DNA of 64,000 bases from Trichuris trichiura (Eukaryota > Nematoda > Enoplea > Trichinellida > Trichuridae): contig JBAJFE010000026.1 of assembly GCA_037903355.1 (NCBI GenBank), positions 4,588,001-4,652,000 of the forward strand, given 5' to 3'. The notes under the pieces are model-generated. The model did not search any database and was not told where the DNA came from. It worked only from the letters and a program-made list of their open reading frames with translations. Position numbers and translations under genes: made by a program. Positions 1 through 13,199 of this stretch are shown here, piece after piece (position 1 is the first letter of the stretch; every line of letters starts with the position of its first letter).

Positions 1-415
1 TCTGGAGGAGAAGACCTGGGCATAGTAACAGCAGAAGCTTACTGGTGTGGGACCCATTCCGAAGTCACGTAGCTGAAGCAATAAAATTACGTTTAAACAA
101 ACGCAAAATAAAAACAGCCGTGATTCCTAGTGGGCTTACATCTGTTCTGCAGCCGCTGGACGTCTGCATTAATAAACCCTTTAAAGACTACATGCGAAAA
201 GAGTGGAAAGAATGGATGGCGAACGGGCAGAAGACGTACACAGCCAGCGGACGAATGCGAGCTCCATCGCTTAGCTTGCTGTGCCAGTTATAAAGGCGTA
301 GAGCAAAGTAAAAACGGAAACTGTTATAAAGTCTTTCCAAAAGTGCTCCATTTGTGCCCTGTTGGAGGACACAGAGGACGACCAACTGCCAAACAGTGAC
401 CAAGACCACTGTTAG
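1..415 (+). pseudogene. Tigger/pogo-type DDE transposase remnant
   Basis: The reading frame enters from the left edge in frame 3 and reads through a DDE_1 (CENP-B/Tigger/jerky) signature: VWDPFRSHV, then AVIPSGLTSVLQPLDV and NKPFKDYMRKEW. A frameshift lies near 285-305. After it, frame 2 carries the usual C-terminal stretch (VIKSFQKCSICALLEDTEDD) and ends at a TAG at 413-415. The frameshift marks it as a dead copy. It runs opposite to UPF1 and, if that gene continues leftwards, sits in a UPF1 intron. The family call is from motif recall; the subfamily is not resolved. Confidence 0.8.
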
Positions 416-1002
416 CTTTACCGTTTTGGCACTGCACTTAATGTTTTCGGCGTCATGCATCCTTTCTTTCCGCTTCTACAATCTGTTCGTTCGTGTTTTA
501 CATGCAACAATTGTAATAGACGTTCAATAAACCTATTCAACACAATTCATTTCGCGTAGCCTACGCAGTGCTCTACAACGCGCGCTAAGCGGCAGCTGAT
601 CATTTTTTGCGTTGAACTTTAGGCAAGACAGTTTCAATTGAATGGCCGATTAGCATTCACGGAAAACTGACCAATCAGAGTTTATCTAGACTTAAGCAAT
701 GAGCGTCATTGTTGCTGGGCCAATCATTACCATCTTTCGCTAACGCAGGGGAGAGTTCTTATGCGTGGTAATATACGGTAAATAAATGAACGGTAGCTCT
801 GTTATTTATGTTGACCTTTGCCGTGGGGAAATATGTGTTCGCAATTCAGACAACTTGAAAACAGATGGGTATACGTTCACATTTATACATGCAAAAGTTT
901 ATAATACCAACGAAAAAAGTAGGTACTACAGCTAAAGGATTGGGCGTACTGCTTTCCTACGGATATCTCATAAATGAAAGATTTTGAAAAATGCTTGTTT
1001 AC
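416..1002. other. Non-coding, probable UPF1 intron 5 (part)
   Basis: This lies between the Tigger remnant and the last visible UPF1 exon. A GT donor (minus strand) follows the exon ending at 1003. I see no coding block, repeat or RNA gene. If UPF1 continues to the left, this is the 5' part of a long intron. Confidence 0.5.
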
Positions 1003-1994
1003 TTTATCGATACGCGCTGTGGCTCCTCATCAATTGACGGATTTTCGATATCCTCCAAAGTTGCATCTGGTTTTTCCTGGAAAGAAGATTTAAAGATTTA
1101 CACATAAAAATAAGGCAACCTGTACCTTCCAGAATTCTTCCAGCCTATTCATTTGCAATGGTGTGACTTGACGAGCTTTCATCTGCTCCGTCACTGATGG
1201 CATTTTTACTAGCCACGTTAAGAAAGCGCGATCTTGGATCAAGGGTTTCCAATGGCCTCCTTCCCTGAAAACGTTCAAATCAACATTCTAGGCTGGCTGA
1301 AACATTAGCTTGCCAATTTAGTTCTTTTAATGCCGTCTGCGCAGCGCAGGGTTGCCGACACAAAAGTACAATGACTGACTCTGACTTCGCGGCAACGAAG
1401 CCCAATACAAAGACGTTTCGACAGCCACAGTTATAACATTCCAGTATTGTTTCGCCAAGAGGTCCTTCTTGATGCAATGTGACTTCTTTGTGCCTGGACC
1501 GCACTAGGTGATTAATTATGTGGCTTAAAAGGTCCATTTAGAAAACTGCCGAAAGGGATAGAGCTAAGAGCACCTTCCTGCAGAGCTCTTCAGCCGGCCA
1601 TTGCAAAACCATTTCTTGCATTGGTTGCAATTCAAAACATACTTTGGGTCATATATGCCACAATAACGACAAGCATGCTCTGGCAAGTTAACTGCAACAT
1701 GTGGCTTCGCTGCTTTGCGGTCCCCTCTGACGGCTGCTGAATCCAGCGGCTGAGACTGATTTGGTGATGCCTCAAGGAACAAGTCAGTCTTTTAGACGTA
1801 CAAAATCAAACTGATATACTTACTCTTCCTTCAACACGTGCGTCGGTTTGACTCAAGTCCATCTGTGATGGAATCGTAAAATCGTAGTCGTAATCAGAAT
1901 CCTGAGTTGCTCCAATGAAAGGAATCCGACCCTCACCATCGTACGATGATGTGGAAGCTGGGGCACACGATTCATAGCGATCGTAATCGCTCAT
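1003..1994 (-). CDS. UPF1: UPF1/SMG-2 RNA helicase, first five exons (partial)
   Basis: UPF1 is the ATP-dependent RNA helicase at the centre of nonsense-mediated mRNA decay. Exons on the minus strand: 1824-1994, 1574-1788, 1314-1523, 1126-1264, 1003-1076. Phases join cleanly. The start ATG at 1994 opens an acidic, Tyr/Asp-rich N-terminus. From about residue 93 comes the Cys/His-rich zinc domain that binds UPF2 ([41 protein letters not shown]), then [14 protein letters not shown] and the [16 protein letters not shown] segment. All match UPF1 in order. Introns are 35-60 bp. The intron between exons 3 and 4 has a GC donor (GCAAGC). Helicase domains are not in the window and should lie further left, past the Tigger insertion. 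Confidence 0.93.
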
Positions 1995-4900
1995 TTTAAT
2001 CGTTACACAAGCCTTTTTTCTTCAGCAATTGAGTCGTTAACACCAACACCTCTGCCCTAATCCTGTGTGGCTTGTTGTGTACGGTATTAAAGCGAATTCC
2101 CATGTAACCTGCTAATCACTTAAATGAAATGTTCTGACGTAGGTGCTTCCAGCTCGAAAGTGGAGCTAAAAACAAACTAGGTTTTTCATATTTGCTTTAA
2201 AAACCACAACCTTTGCGTTAAAGATAAAAGTACTGCAGATTTAAAGTATAATGTGTTCTCTGTTACAGCCTTCTGCTTCCTGGGTAACTGCTGACCTCTG
2301 GTAAACAGAAAGGCTGAATTCCCGTGGCTCTTGCCAAGATATGTTCTGCGGTGGAGTAGGGAGAAGTCCCGAAAAGTGGCAGAAATTAAAGCATTTTTGT
2401 TGCATCAACCGTGGTCGGTCATTGAAAGAGAAAAATTTAAAGCCATAAATGGTCTGTTTCTTAGATATCGCTTGATCTGCGGTTTTGAACATACAACAAA
2501 AGCTGGGTAAACAGTTCACTGATAAGTGACGCAACGGTGAACATACCATCGAAAAAACAAAGCTTCTGTATGTTTGAGCATCTGTTTGATAACGAATCAG
2601 TCCAATTTTATACTGTCCAAGACCAAAATGGTGACGGCAAAAAGCAATGACTCGAGCAGCTCTGAGCAACAAAGAACTTCCAACGAGGTCACTCCATACC
2701 GTTCGACATGAAACTTTTGTACGTGCGATTATACATGTTTTCGCCAATAAACTGCCAGTGCACTTTGCTTGACCGTTTCATAGTGTAATCAGAGATTTAA
2801 TAAAGGACGTCAACGGAGAAATTACAAATGGTAAACGGAACGCTACCCACTTGTTACAAGGCAGTCCATGTTAATAGCTGATAACGTTAGCTAATGCAAT
2901 TAACTGTAACTAATCCGATACATTGAATGACTTGGGAAGGCACGTGACATCGTTTTCATTGACAATGGAAGCGGTCTGTCGTTCACAATAGCTGCACAGG
3001 GTCCTGACTATTCATGGCTCAGTGAATGTAGTGAGCCATTTAGGAATGAGCATCTTCGTCTTGGAATAGGCTGATGAAGAGGCTGAGGCGTTGATATTCT
3101 GCTCTCAATCATAGAAAACGTGAAGAGAGGTGTTGCCCTTCTGCTACGATCATAGAGAAATACGTAGTAATTTCTATCTTGCGTTTTTGCCTTTTCATTT
3201 CATTCAAAATGTTTCTACACGGCAGTAATCGTTCTTCTACTGATCGCCTCAGTTTTGGTATCACACAGGTTCCATTAGTAAACAGTAGCTGCTATCAATA
3301 ACTGGGACCCTTTCGCCAAATTGTCTAATGTCGGTTTATTCTCCCGCACCGTTTTTTTATAGCTTTATTGGGCAGTAGTCGTTTGAAACAACTCAGTAGT
3401 CACTAATTCTTCATGTCCGCAGCGTTCATGTCATCAAACCTTTCATCTCTAACTTCTTCGGCCAAGTCCAAGACTTCCTCCATAATCGTTTTGTCAACTC
3501 TGCTACAAGAGCGTCAAAGTCATGCACAGGACTAGGACAGATTTTTTTCAGATGGAAATGACCCTTTTAAGCTTAATAGCATTTGCAGTTTTGTTTGTGG
3601 CAATAATTGCATCAGTAACTGAATTATCTTTCCACGAGTTCATAACGTTACATTTACCATGGTTCTCTTCCACACCAATGACAATTTTTTCATACTGTGG
3701 AGTATGTAGTTTGCCTTTAACACTCCGGTAAGCCCCTAGTGAAGAGGTTAAATTAACGCAGTTATTTTCAGAGGCATGAACATGACCTCGCTATGGTCAT
3801 GGACTTTTCTTGCCGCTGCCAACTTGTCGCTCCAATTCTGAAACCTCTGAGTTCACAAGAAAGGCGGTGCTTGGTTGCTCTAATAGTATTAATAGCAATT
3901 GTCTGTTAGCAGAGCAACATGCGAACTCGTACTTCAAATACTGCATACTGTATTGTCGACTTTTCTTCTTTGAGCGAATCAATGAATTTGCAAGAGACTT
4001 TAGACTGTGGAAAGCGACAGGTCAAGCAAAACCATTACCACAACAACGTAGGAGTCAAACGGGGATACCACGAACTTTCAGACCATCTTCAACAACGAAG
4101 GAAGGAACTTTATAGGGCAGCTAAATGCGGGGAGACGTTTACCTTCCGTACGAACATTTGCCGTATAGGTCGCTTGCCGAAATGGCCAGTTGCCGTTGAC
4201 GGACGTTCATTTATCCGAATGGTCATTTGCCGGAAATTCGTTTCCTGAATGGCTATTTGCCCCAAACGATCGTTTAGGGTCAGTACGTGCATATATATAC
4301 GTATGGCTTTCTGAGGGTAATCATTTGTTGCAATAGCTGATTGACTGGAGTTCATTGCTGTTTTTTGCTTATGAAAGTATGGAAGAAATCTGTGAGATAG
4401 TTCATTCTGCGAGAGGTGGTGATAAGTTAAGTGCATGAAGATACTTGTTTGTGAAGGATAGATGCTCTGGAGATCGTTACTACTGGTCATGCGAGAGCAG
4501 AAAAACATTGTACTGTCGTGGTCGGGCAGTTGGTAAAAGGCTTTCAGGTGGACAGCACCTACTTATTAAATTTGCGGACCATAACCATATGCCAAATCCA
4601 AATGGGGTAGGTGTCTTGAAAGTTATTGAAGAAGCAAAGTCTGTGGCGTGAAGTAGCAGGGATTTGCCTTGCCGGACAATTCAGTCGTGTACAACTTCTT
4701 GTTCATTGGATGTGGCCGCGTCTTTACCATCGTCAAGTGCGGTGCGGCAAATGCTGAAGAGAGTTCGACGAGCTCAACTCCCTGCAATTATGGACTACCT
4801 GGGCGCAACTGCCTACAATCTACTCCCATAAGTACGCTAGACCTTTATTTTAGGGTTATCACGCGTTTTTGCATGGAGCACTAAAAACGTTATGCCGGCG

Positions 4901-7900
4901 CTTTCGGTGCCAGCCCGTCTTCAGCGGACAACGAATGGGCTCTTTGCGAGGTTGCCTAGTTCGCGGTGGCTATTTGTTCTGTAATTTGGAAAGGCAAATT
5001 TTTTGGGCCTTTGGCCTTCTGAAGCATTTTCCAAGAGCAACAAACCTTAAAAGGCAATCCCTTGCTGATAAGGTACTCTCTTACTTTAGGGGCGAAGAAT
5101 CGTTTGAGTCAACATGGAAAAGAGATCTCGTTGTCCAATCCTTCTTATTCTGCAAACAAAACACAGCTGGTGCTTATCTCTTCCCTTTCAAGGATCAAGG
5201 ATTACCAGCCTTAAAGATCAAGGAAGTCTTGGTCATACATCCGTTTGATTTGTATAACGCAGCAGAATTTGCCTATCCTTTTGTGCATTAAAAGCGAGCC
5301 CTCAATTTTCTCCTTTACTAATAAGTGTCCGTTGCAGGATTCTTCTTCAGAGTAGGGAAACTTCGTCTGCATTAAGGACCTGTCCAAGTAAGTATATGCT
5401 GTATCTTAGCGTTGCTTGCCGCAAACACACTTTGAGTCATCAAGATAGCCGTTTATTAAGTATGCAACACGCGATGGAGTGTAGATGATAAGTTCCAAGC
5501 AAAAGTTTACTCTCCAGCGCGTACAAGATAAACACCACCAACCTTCAACACCCCCGTTCCCCAGCTACCGTAATTCTCTGAAGTTAGGTTCTCTGTGTTG
5601 TTCGTGGTCAACGCTAGAGGCAGCCGTGTGGCTATGGCCCTGCTAGTCCCTTGGCCCTGTGTGGCGTTGTCACGGGACACAACAGTAGATGCCGGGTCAA
5701 ATCACACAGAAACTACTGTAGGTGAGGTGAATACGCGTCGTAAATATCCCAAAACTAGGTGAGTGGGTTGGTTCTTTCATACGATTAACCAATGCCTGAT
5801 CGTTGATGAATGAGGATGAACGGGGCGGTGTTGACCGCTTGGTGCACTCATGTGTGTATAGGAATTCGTGCAGGTGTGAAATGCTGCGGGAGGGTGTAAG
5901 TGCAAGGAATTCAAGGCAGCATCTGATACACAACAGTATCCTTTCTTACCATTTATCTTCCTCATAATGGTTTTGAATTGATCAGCTGCTTCTTGCACAA
6001 GCGGCTTCTCTCCTAAATTTAACGTGTTTTAAGGTAGACTTCTTCTTGAAGTTATCAAACCACCCTCTGCTAGCATTAAACTTGCCAGGTTTGATCCTTC
6101 TTCTTCTGTTTTTTTAAAGCCATCATAGAACGTCTTCGCCGTTCTTTGAATCCAACTGGAGTGAGGGGTAGAGCAGTCTTTCGTTTACATGGAAGCTCCA
6201 CTTTCAACTCGAGACAACAAGCTATTCGCACGCTGACGCCTAACTGTTGCAGTGGCTGCGCAAACTTCTTTTTCTTTTGATCAGAACAGTCCTTACACTG
6301 GACCACTCATTTCTTTTGAAGTAGGTGTCAACCGCAGCAATACAGTACAGTCTGTGGTATATAGCACTTAACGTGCCCTTTCCATGTAAATTCATAGCTT
6401 TTCTCCGTCTCTTGGATGCACTTCCAGCAGCAGATGTTCACAAAACCTTTATTATTGCCCTTCTGAGTTTTGCTTTGGTTTACCAGTCATTCATATCTGT
6501 AATTTATGCAGCAGTGCTCGAACCACTGATGAATGAGTAAGTATTCACGAGCAAGCAGAACACAGCAGTAATTAATTTCCGTCAGGATACCTCTTATTCG
6601 CCTTTCTTGGCTTCCAATATACACTTTATTCGATTCTCATTGAACGATGGTACGAAATTGAAGGCGTTTTATGGTAGGGACACATATGGGACGATAAAGC
6701 GCGAGTAGCAGATGTGCTGCTGCAGAAGCTCAAACAGAAGTTCTCTAAACCCCCTTTAAAGTCTGTGCGATGTTCACATGAAGAACAGCGGATTAGGGTC
6801 AAAATCCCAAAAGCCGATGTCCGGAAGGATCAAAATCTAGACAGTCGAAATCCAGAATAGGCCGAGAATGAATGTCTTCGTCAGCTTCATCATTAGCTCC
6901 TGCTGAATCTTTTTTTAACATTCTTGCAATGGGTCATTCGCTGACATGTCTTCTTGGACGTGGTAACATCTTATTGTCAGTGTCTGTTACGTAGCAGGCA
7001 TTGCAAGCACATTCTGTTTGGCAAATGACGCTTGGTTTACCGTATAGGGGTATCGTGGTTACACTATTCCTCAAAATAGACTTCAATGGACGCACATCTG
7101 AGTAGATCCGGGAATTTAGTATTCACTGTTCATTAATGACTGAGACTTGAAGAAGAACGCAAGTAACGGGAACTTTCGTAGTAACTTTAGGCGTAAAGGC
7201 TCCGCGGATTTTGCCAATGCTCACTTAATCGTTGGCAAAAGATAACTTGTCGCGAGAAGCCGTTCGACGTACGGAACCTTGATAAGGCACCTTATGTTTA
7301 CTATGAAGTAGGTCGGTAAAGCGAGAATTGTTCTAATGAATCAGAACAAGCAGCACAGATTAATCCTTTGACCAGTTGTCAACTGTCAACGCTGACACTT
7401 TGCCTTTGATCTGTTATGGCTGACTAAGGTAGTAGAAATGGTCTGAAGACTGTCAGGGTCCGTCTGTTTGCTTTGGAGGGCGAAAGTTAAGGCAGTTGTT
7501 CACAAACGGCTACCCCTTATGCAGCCTCTTAATTAAACACAGTGAACAATGAAGAGCGAATGTTAGAACGATGTTCGAGCAAGTAATCCGTGTAGCCTAC
7601 GTTGATAATCGCGAGCAGAACGAAGAACTAAGACAGAGTTCTTATTTTTGCGCCTTCCTTAGGTCAGTTAGGTTATAATTGTGATGTGTAGTCTGTCACT
7701 TTGCCCAAACACAGCGAAGACATCCAGTTGCACAATAATTTCTATATTCTTAATTAACTTTAACTTCTCTGTCCTAGTTAATGGAAGGATTATGGCATAC
7801 CAAGGCACTTCTGGATTTTCATAGGGTAACATGCTCCCATGACATACGATCTTCAGTGGGAGGACGAGAGAACATTGAAACAAAGATGCAAATGCGTCAA

Positions 7901-8870
7901 GTTCAGTGAAGCAGGAGCGGTTCTGATCAGTAAAACCAGGAACTGCCCATCAAGTCCTTCATCCGTATCTTGCTCTTAAAGACAGCTACAGGTAACCAGA
8001 TGTTGCGCGTGTTTAAGAAACTTCTGCTGGCTACAGAAGCAGAAGCGTTCTGAAGCGTTGAGGCAACCATCTTCTATTGTCATCTAAGCATAAAATTCTT
8101 CCCTCAACCTTCTCAAACTTCAACAACTAACACCCAGGTCGTTTGGCAGTTATCCGCAATGAGCAACGACTATCTTGAATGAACATAATGGGGTGACGGT
8201 TCTGATATCGATTTGCACTTTTTAGTAACAGAAGTGCTTAAACTATAGTGTAAATTGCATTTTTTCTACTTAAAATTAATGCACACCAAACGACATTTCA
8301 ACTTCAGTAGACTAAGCTGTAATATGTTACCGTCTTAAACCTTTGCTGTTGTTAACGGACTTCCTAGTCTATCGAACAAGCAATTAGCTCAGGTAAATTT
8401 AAAATTTTGGTGCATTAAGTGATCTTACAGTTTTTCTTCGGAAAACTTATGCAGCTTTTCTGAGACAGCCAATATTCAAACTTAACTGCTTTTATGGATA
8501 AGGAAGTTTATCACCATTCGTAAGCCATTATGACTTGGGGAATTGACTTACAATAGTACGAGGTACCTGTACCTAATTTGAGGAAATGAGAAACTAAAAG
8601 CAACAGGTGAATGATAGCTCATCATAGTAATACTAGATATTAGCATTATGCGCAAGTTGAGAAGACATAAGAACAGAAAAAACCATTTTTTTAGGTCACA
8701 TGATGGAATATTACGACTAGATACACAAAAAAGAATACTGCGCCGCTGCTACATTCAGCAATGATTCGTCAATCTTTGCTGAAAATAACGTCATTGTTTT
8801 TTCTAAAGACAAACCGCGTTGAGTCAAATCCGCAGATAACGGGGGTCTACTGTACTTAGGTTGTTCATAT
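1995..8870. other. Intergenic region between UPF1 and PIGN
   Basis: About 6.9 kb separates the UPF1 start from the PIGN stop. Apart from a FLYWCH/MULE-like relic at 4445-4858 and two stretches of short reiterated boxes (near 4149-4280 and 6795-6860), I see nothing. The open frames here, including 168 codons on the minus strand at 2241-2747, show no recognisable family and look like chance ORFs. Confidence 0.6.
4445..4858 (+). pseudogene. FLYWCH-type zinc finger / MULE transposon relic
   Basis: A 68-codon frame at 4445-4651 has the FLYWCH pattern: DRYYWSCESRKTLYCRGRAV, then a HNHMPNP motif, which gives the W-C-C-H zinc-ligand order. Downstream, in another frame around 4705-4830, LPSSSAVRQMLKRVRRAQLPA resembles the linker that follows FLYWCH in Mutator-like transposases, and it ends in stops. 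The frame changes and missing catalytic domain mark it as a decayed mobile element. It could also be a fragment of a host FLYWCH gene. The family call is from memory. Confidence 0.55.
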
Positions 8871-11800
8871 TCATGGAAGGTGATGTTTCGTTCTGAAAAT
8901 CTGGTTTTCCGTACAAAATCGAACAGCATAGGAAATCAACATAACAACGGCAACCATAGTCATCGCTATAAAATAATGGCTTATGCTTTCGCCGATTTCC
9001 AACCAGCTACCGGTATCCTTGAGCAGAAAAAGAAATTGCTGGAACAAAGCAAAGACATTAGCGGTAAGACGACAAAATTCAAACCTTAATACCGTAGCTT
9101 GAAAATCACCAACGATCACTACCAACCAGTAGAGCGTGTCCATCCTGCTGTTGGTGAATAAGGCAAGTGTACGAAGACAGCAGCAAGCAATCATGAAGGG
9201 AATGACAATTTTTAACAACAGCAAGCACAACATAATAAATGGGTTGAATTTAGTGACAAAGAGCACAATGAAGTTCGGGTCGAAGCTATTTACGCTCGCT
9301 ATATTGCCGGTGCCTAAAATAGAATTAAATAAGAATGAGAGAAAAGCAGCAACATAAGACAGGCACCGAAAAATCCAAGAAAAAGAAAGAAGATAAAGAA
9401 GAGAGCTCTTCGTGTATCGTCCACTTTGACAACAGCCTTTTTGGAACCAGTTGCGCCTTCACGCCAAAAGTCTAGCTTGACTATCCACGAGAGAGGCATC
9501 TCCATTTCTACTGCAATCCATACATACATATGCATAGTGTAAACGACAAAAAACAACGGTTCGTAACTGACGCTCATCAGAGTAAACGGTAATAACAGAG
9601 AGAAGGCAATAACTGACAATTTGTCAATAACAAGTGTGCTGACCAGAAATGGGAAAACAAACGACATGGCCAACAATACCCAACAGAGGAAACGAACCCA
9701 TGCGGGTATACTCTGCTCGTAATTGACTGCTGCAGGGACATAACTCATCGCTAAAGTAGTAATTGTCTGCATAACGAAAAGCAGAAGAAAATAAGTTCTC
9801 CAGAAGATGAGCAATAACGTGAGAAAACACCAGACGAAGCAAAATAGCAGTACGAGATCATAACGTGGTTGCTGGCCAACGACTGGGAGTAACGTAAATA
9901 GACACTCTGCTATGCAAAGTGAAACAAAAAAGACCCTTAGCCCATATGAACAATCACGTAACGAACATATCCAAACTGCCATTAACGCTATGCATATAAT
10001 CAAGGCATGCCGGTAGAAGAACGTTAGCACTAACATTTCAATGAAAATTACTGCTAAGGATACTGAAGCTAGAAGTGTCGATCGGCATGAAAAGATACCT
10101 TTAAGATTTTTCCATCTTAAGTTTGCTGCGAGAAAAAGGTAAAACGGCATCACAGTGTACAAGGTGAAAGTTAAAGGGAACGAATTGCACCACGACAGGA
10201 AAAGCACACTTCCAATAACGCCTAATTCGATATAGTTGCAATGAGATAAAGTTAAATCGAGACTTTCTGATTTGACTAAAATAGAAAATACGCACAATAA
10301 CCAGGCGCAAAATGAGGCAATGATGCAGCAGGTGAGCAAGCGCCTTTCGTATTGATGATAGTATTTCATTCCCTGCAACACCGTTGGGATCCACTGTTTG
10401 CAAATGTCAGCCATTGCTGAGTAACGCTTCTTCGATAGGAAGGAACCCAACGTATCGCTAAGAGTCGTAATCTTTTGCGTTGTCATGTCAGGAAATTCTC
10501 GGAAAAAAATTGACCAGTACACTCTGCGTTTTCTTTCCATCTGAACTAACATTTGTTCAAGAAGTTGCTTGAAATTAGCCAGCATAAGGAGGGCCTTGTT
10601 TCTTGAAGAAACATTCAAATACTGCAGAGGAAGGACACCGACTGAGTTAGCGGGGAACGCTGCACCGATCAGGGCAGACATTAGAGGAGCAATGTCAACC
10701 TGAGCATTTTAAAAATAAACTCGCTGACAATTAAATTTAGCTGCCAGTTACCTGGTCAACATCCAAAGAAGATGTCGGCCAGCATGCAGACGAAGTCGTG
10801 TCCAGCATTCGATTAATCCCAGAGCCCCAAGCTATAAGCGGTGTAAGAGTTTCCTCTGGAGTGCCAGCGCCATGAGAGCCCCAGTCGGTCATACCATGGT
10901 CAGCTGTGACAATGTAAGCTGTTCGTTCATCGGCAAAGTAATCTTCGATAATATAGTACAACTCTTTAATTCCCTGATCCACCATTCTTATGCCTTTATC
11001 ATACGCTTCAGTATGAGGCTTTGAACTGTGACCAATCATGTCCATACTCGAGAGAGGCAAAAAGAAAACAATTTTATTCCGATGGACCATACTATTTAAC
11101 GTACCGTTTGTCAAAGTTAAGTTAAGGAATACCTACAAAAAACAGTACAATAAAAAAAACATTACTAAATTTAAAAATAATTAACCTAACGGGAGTAAAA
11201 TTTCTGGCCGCTCGACGTACTGCCCTGTTTGTACACAAAATTAAATTTTACGGGGACGCGGCCCTTCTTGAAAAATATTTTAAAATAGGTCATCAAACGA
11301 ACGCTCACTTTGAACTTACGGAACACCCAATCATCCAACCGGTAGGCTTCTCGATAGAAATCTGCCATATCAACAGGAAAAGAATGGGTGAAGATATGAT
11401 TTTTGCTATTGCCTGAGAAACAGCAAATAGGAAAATACAAAAGCTGCTTGCAGATTACCTTTCAAAAAGATCCCGATAACGCTATGATCGCCCCATGACC
11501 AAGTGTAACGTGACTGGTTGAAGAAGGAGTCGAATTCAACTGGATTTTCCCGCCAACCGCGCATTACGGCACTTACGTCTTCTGGAAAGCCAGAAATAAT
11601 TGCCACGTGCCCAGGGCGTGTCTCAGTTGGTACTCGCGTCTTTGAAATACCCCAAGATCCTTTTCGGCTCATCTGCCTAAAATTAATAAAAAGTGTGCGC
11701 TGTGAGCAGGAACAGCGTTAAGATAAGGAATACCTTAGGAAAGGAGACTTAACAGAGCCATTAGCGCCACATTCAAATAAGCTTTGAGCTCGTAAACCAT

Positions 11801-11960
11801 CCACCACGAATAGCACAAGTCGATCAGCTGGAGGAGCAGCATTTGCGCCATGAGGTCGCATTCCATGAACAAGAGGTGAAGAATAGTAAACGTCAAAAAC
11901 GGCATACAGCAAAATTAAATGCACAACCAGACCCAGCAAAGCGCCAGTCGACGAAACCAT
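8871..11960 (-). CDS. PIGN: GPI ethanolamine phosphate transferase 1 (PIG-N)
   Basis: PIG-N is an ER membrane enzyme that adds ethanolamine phosphate to the first mannose of GPI precursors. Exons on the minus strand: 11734-11960, 11459-11676, 11309-11412, 10752-11132, 9367-10699, 9093-9313, 8871-9038. They total 884 codons with consistent phases; introns are 46-176 bp. The N-terminus has one membrane segment (residues about 7-27). The luminal alkaline-phosphatase-like domain keeps every metal/nucleophile position I can check: D54 in VVDGLR, T93 in PTETRPGH, D214 and H218 in DMIGH, D261-H262 in [10 protein letters not shown]270. The remainder is a multi-span hydrophobic domain ending [16 protein letters not shown], as in animal PIG-N. 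Length (883 aa) is slightly below human. ATG 11960 was chosen because the match to the family N-terminus starts there. The last intron (9039-9092, 54 bp) is in frame without a stop. Confidence 0.95.
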
Positions 11961-12385
11961 GACGACCTACAAGGCTGAAAGCCTGTGAGTGAAAATCTTG
12001 AAATTGAATTGCGTGCGAGCGCAATGTTCGTATAAAGTTAACGATAGCGCAAAAGCGCATTCCAATTGACGCCCGTAAATTGAAAATCAGGGGACTTTCA
12101 TGAAAACTTACTGTAAATTTTACCAACAAGCAAAATTATAATATTCACGTCTTGGGCGCGGAAAATGTGGAACTGCACCTTCGTTACCACAAAACGTTGA
12201 AACCGGGAGCTGAATAAGGTTCAGGCAATTTGCCACAAACAGCGAGTCCACAAACAGAATACCGAATGAAATAATGAAGCAACTTTCACTTAACCGCTTT
12301 GGATCATGCAGCAACCGATGATAAGTTACAGTATACCATCTAACTTAACCATATTTAAAATAACCATTCATGTTTGAAAGTATAG

Positions 12386-12425
12386 TCGGCTCTCGTTATC
12401 CACGGTTAATTCGTCCCGAATTTTG
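12386..12425. repeat. Tigger/pogo-like terminal inverted repeat (solo)
   Basis: The sequence after a TA dinucleotide reads TAGTCGGCTCTCGTTATCC followed by ACGG. This resembles Tigger-type ends (CAGT.GGCCCTC.ATATCC.) with a mutated first base. I found no matching opposite end nearby, so it is probably a decayed solo end. The window ends with a related one at 63959. Confidence 0.4.
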
Positions 12426-13199
12426 AGCGTTACACCTTGTTATATAGAACATCCTATGAGAAAGGCAAAATAGCTTATACTCTAGCCGCGCATCTCGTCG
12501 TGCCCCTCGAGTTTCTTCCGGAATGGTTACCATACCCAGTGATCCTTCGATGCTTGGTACTACGGAATCTAGCTATGAGATAATGACATCAATGAGACTG
12601 CGCTTGTCCAATGGGGTCAGCCATCAGAGTCCAAGCAATTACATACAAGAAATGACGAAAGTAGGATGATCTTTCTTTAAACGCCTTGGAATCACCTTGC
12701 TTTAATGAACCAAGCGATGTACTGGTACGCGGGATGGGTACAGAGTAGGGGAAATATAAAATACATAGGCCCACTCAAGCAGAAATAGTGAACATCACAC
12801 AGAACTCATCCACATAGAGCAAAACGTCTATGGCAGAAACGTTTGGGACATCTTGAATCAATTTACCCACTTTCTGTAGATGGGCGCAGATCCCATGGAG
12901 GTCGACCAGTCCTACAATTTCTTGAACTTGTTGATAGCGAAACTTCTCGCCTTAAAATGTTAGGCTCCGCAGCGGCCAGAAGTTTATCTAAAAATATCGT
13001 TATAGGGAACTGTCTCTCCTTTTTCTTCGCTTCACGCAGCCTCGCATACACCTGATCATGCCGTACAAGTCTTTCAGCTGCTATTGAATCTTAACCCTAT
13101 TCTATTCGTGCAGCGTTTATCCGATGTTTAGACTCAGGTGTCCGTAAGCGTAGAAAAGCAAGGCGAGCTAGATTAAGGGAAAAATTGGTTCAAGTAGAG

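Noticed and set aside
2241..2747. 168-codon minus-strand open frame upstream of UPF1
   Set aside because: No recognisable domain, no plausible splice partners, and composition like the surrounding non-coding DNA.
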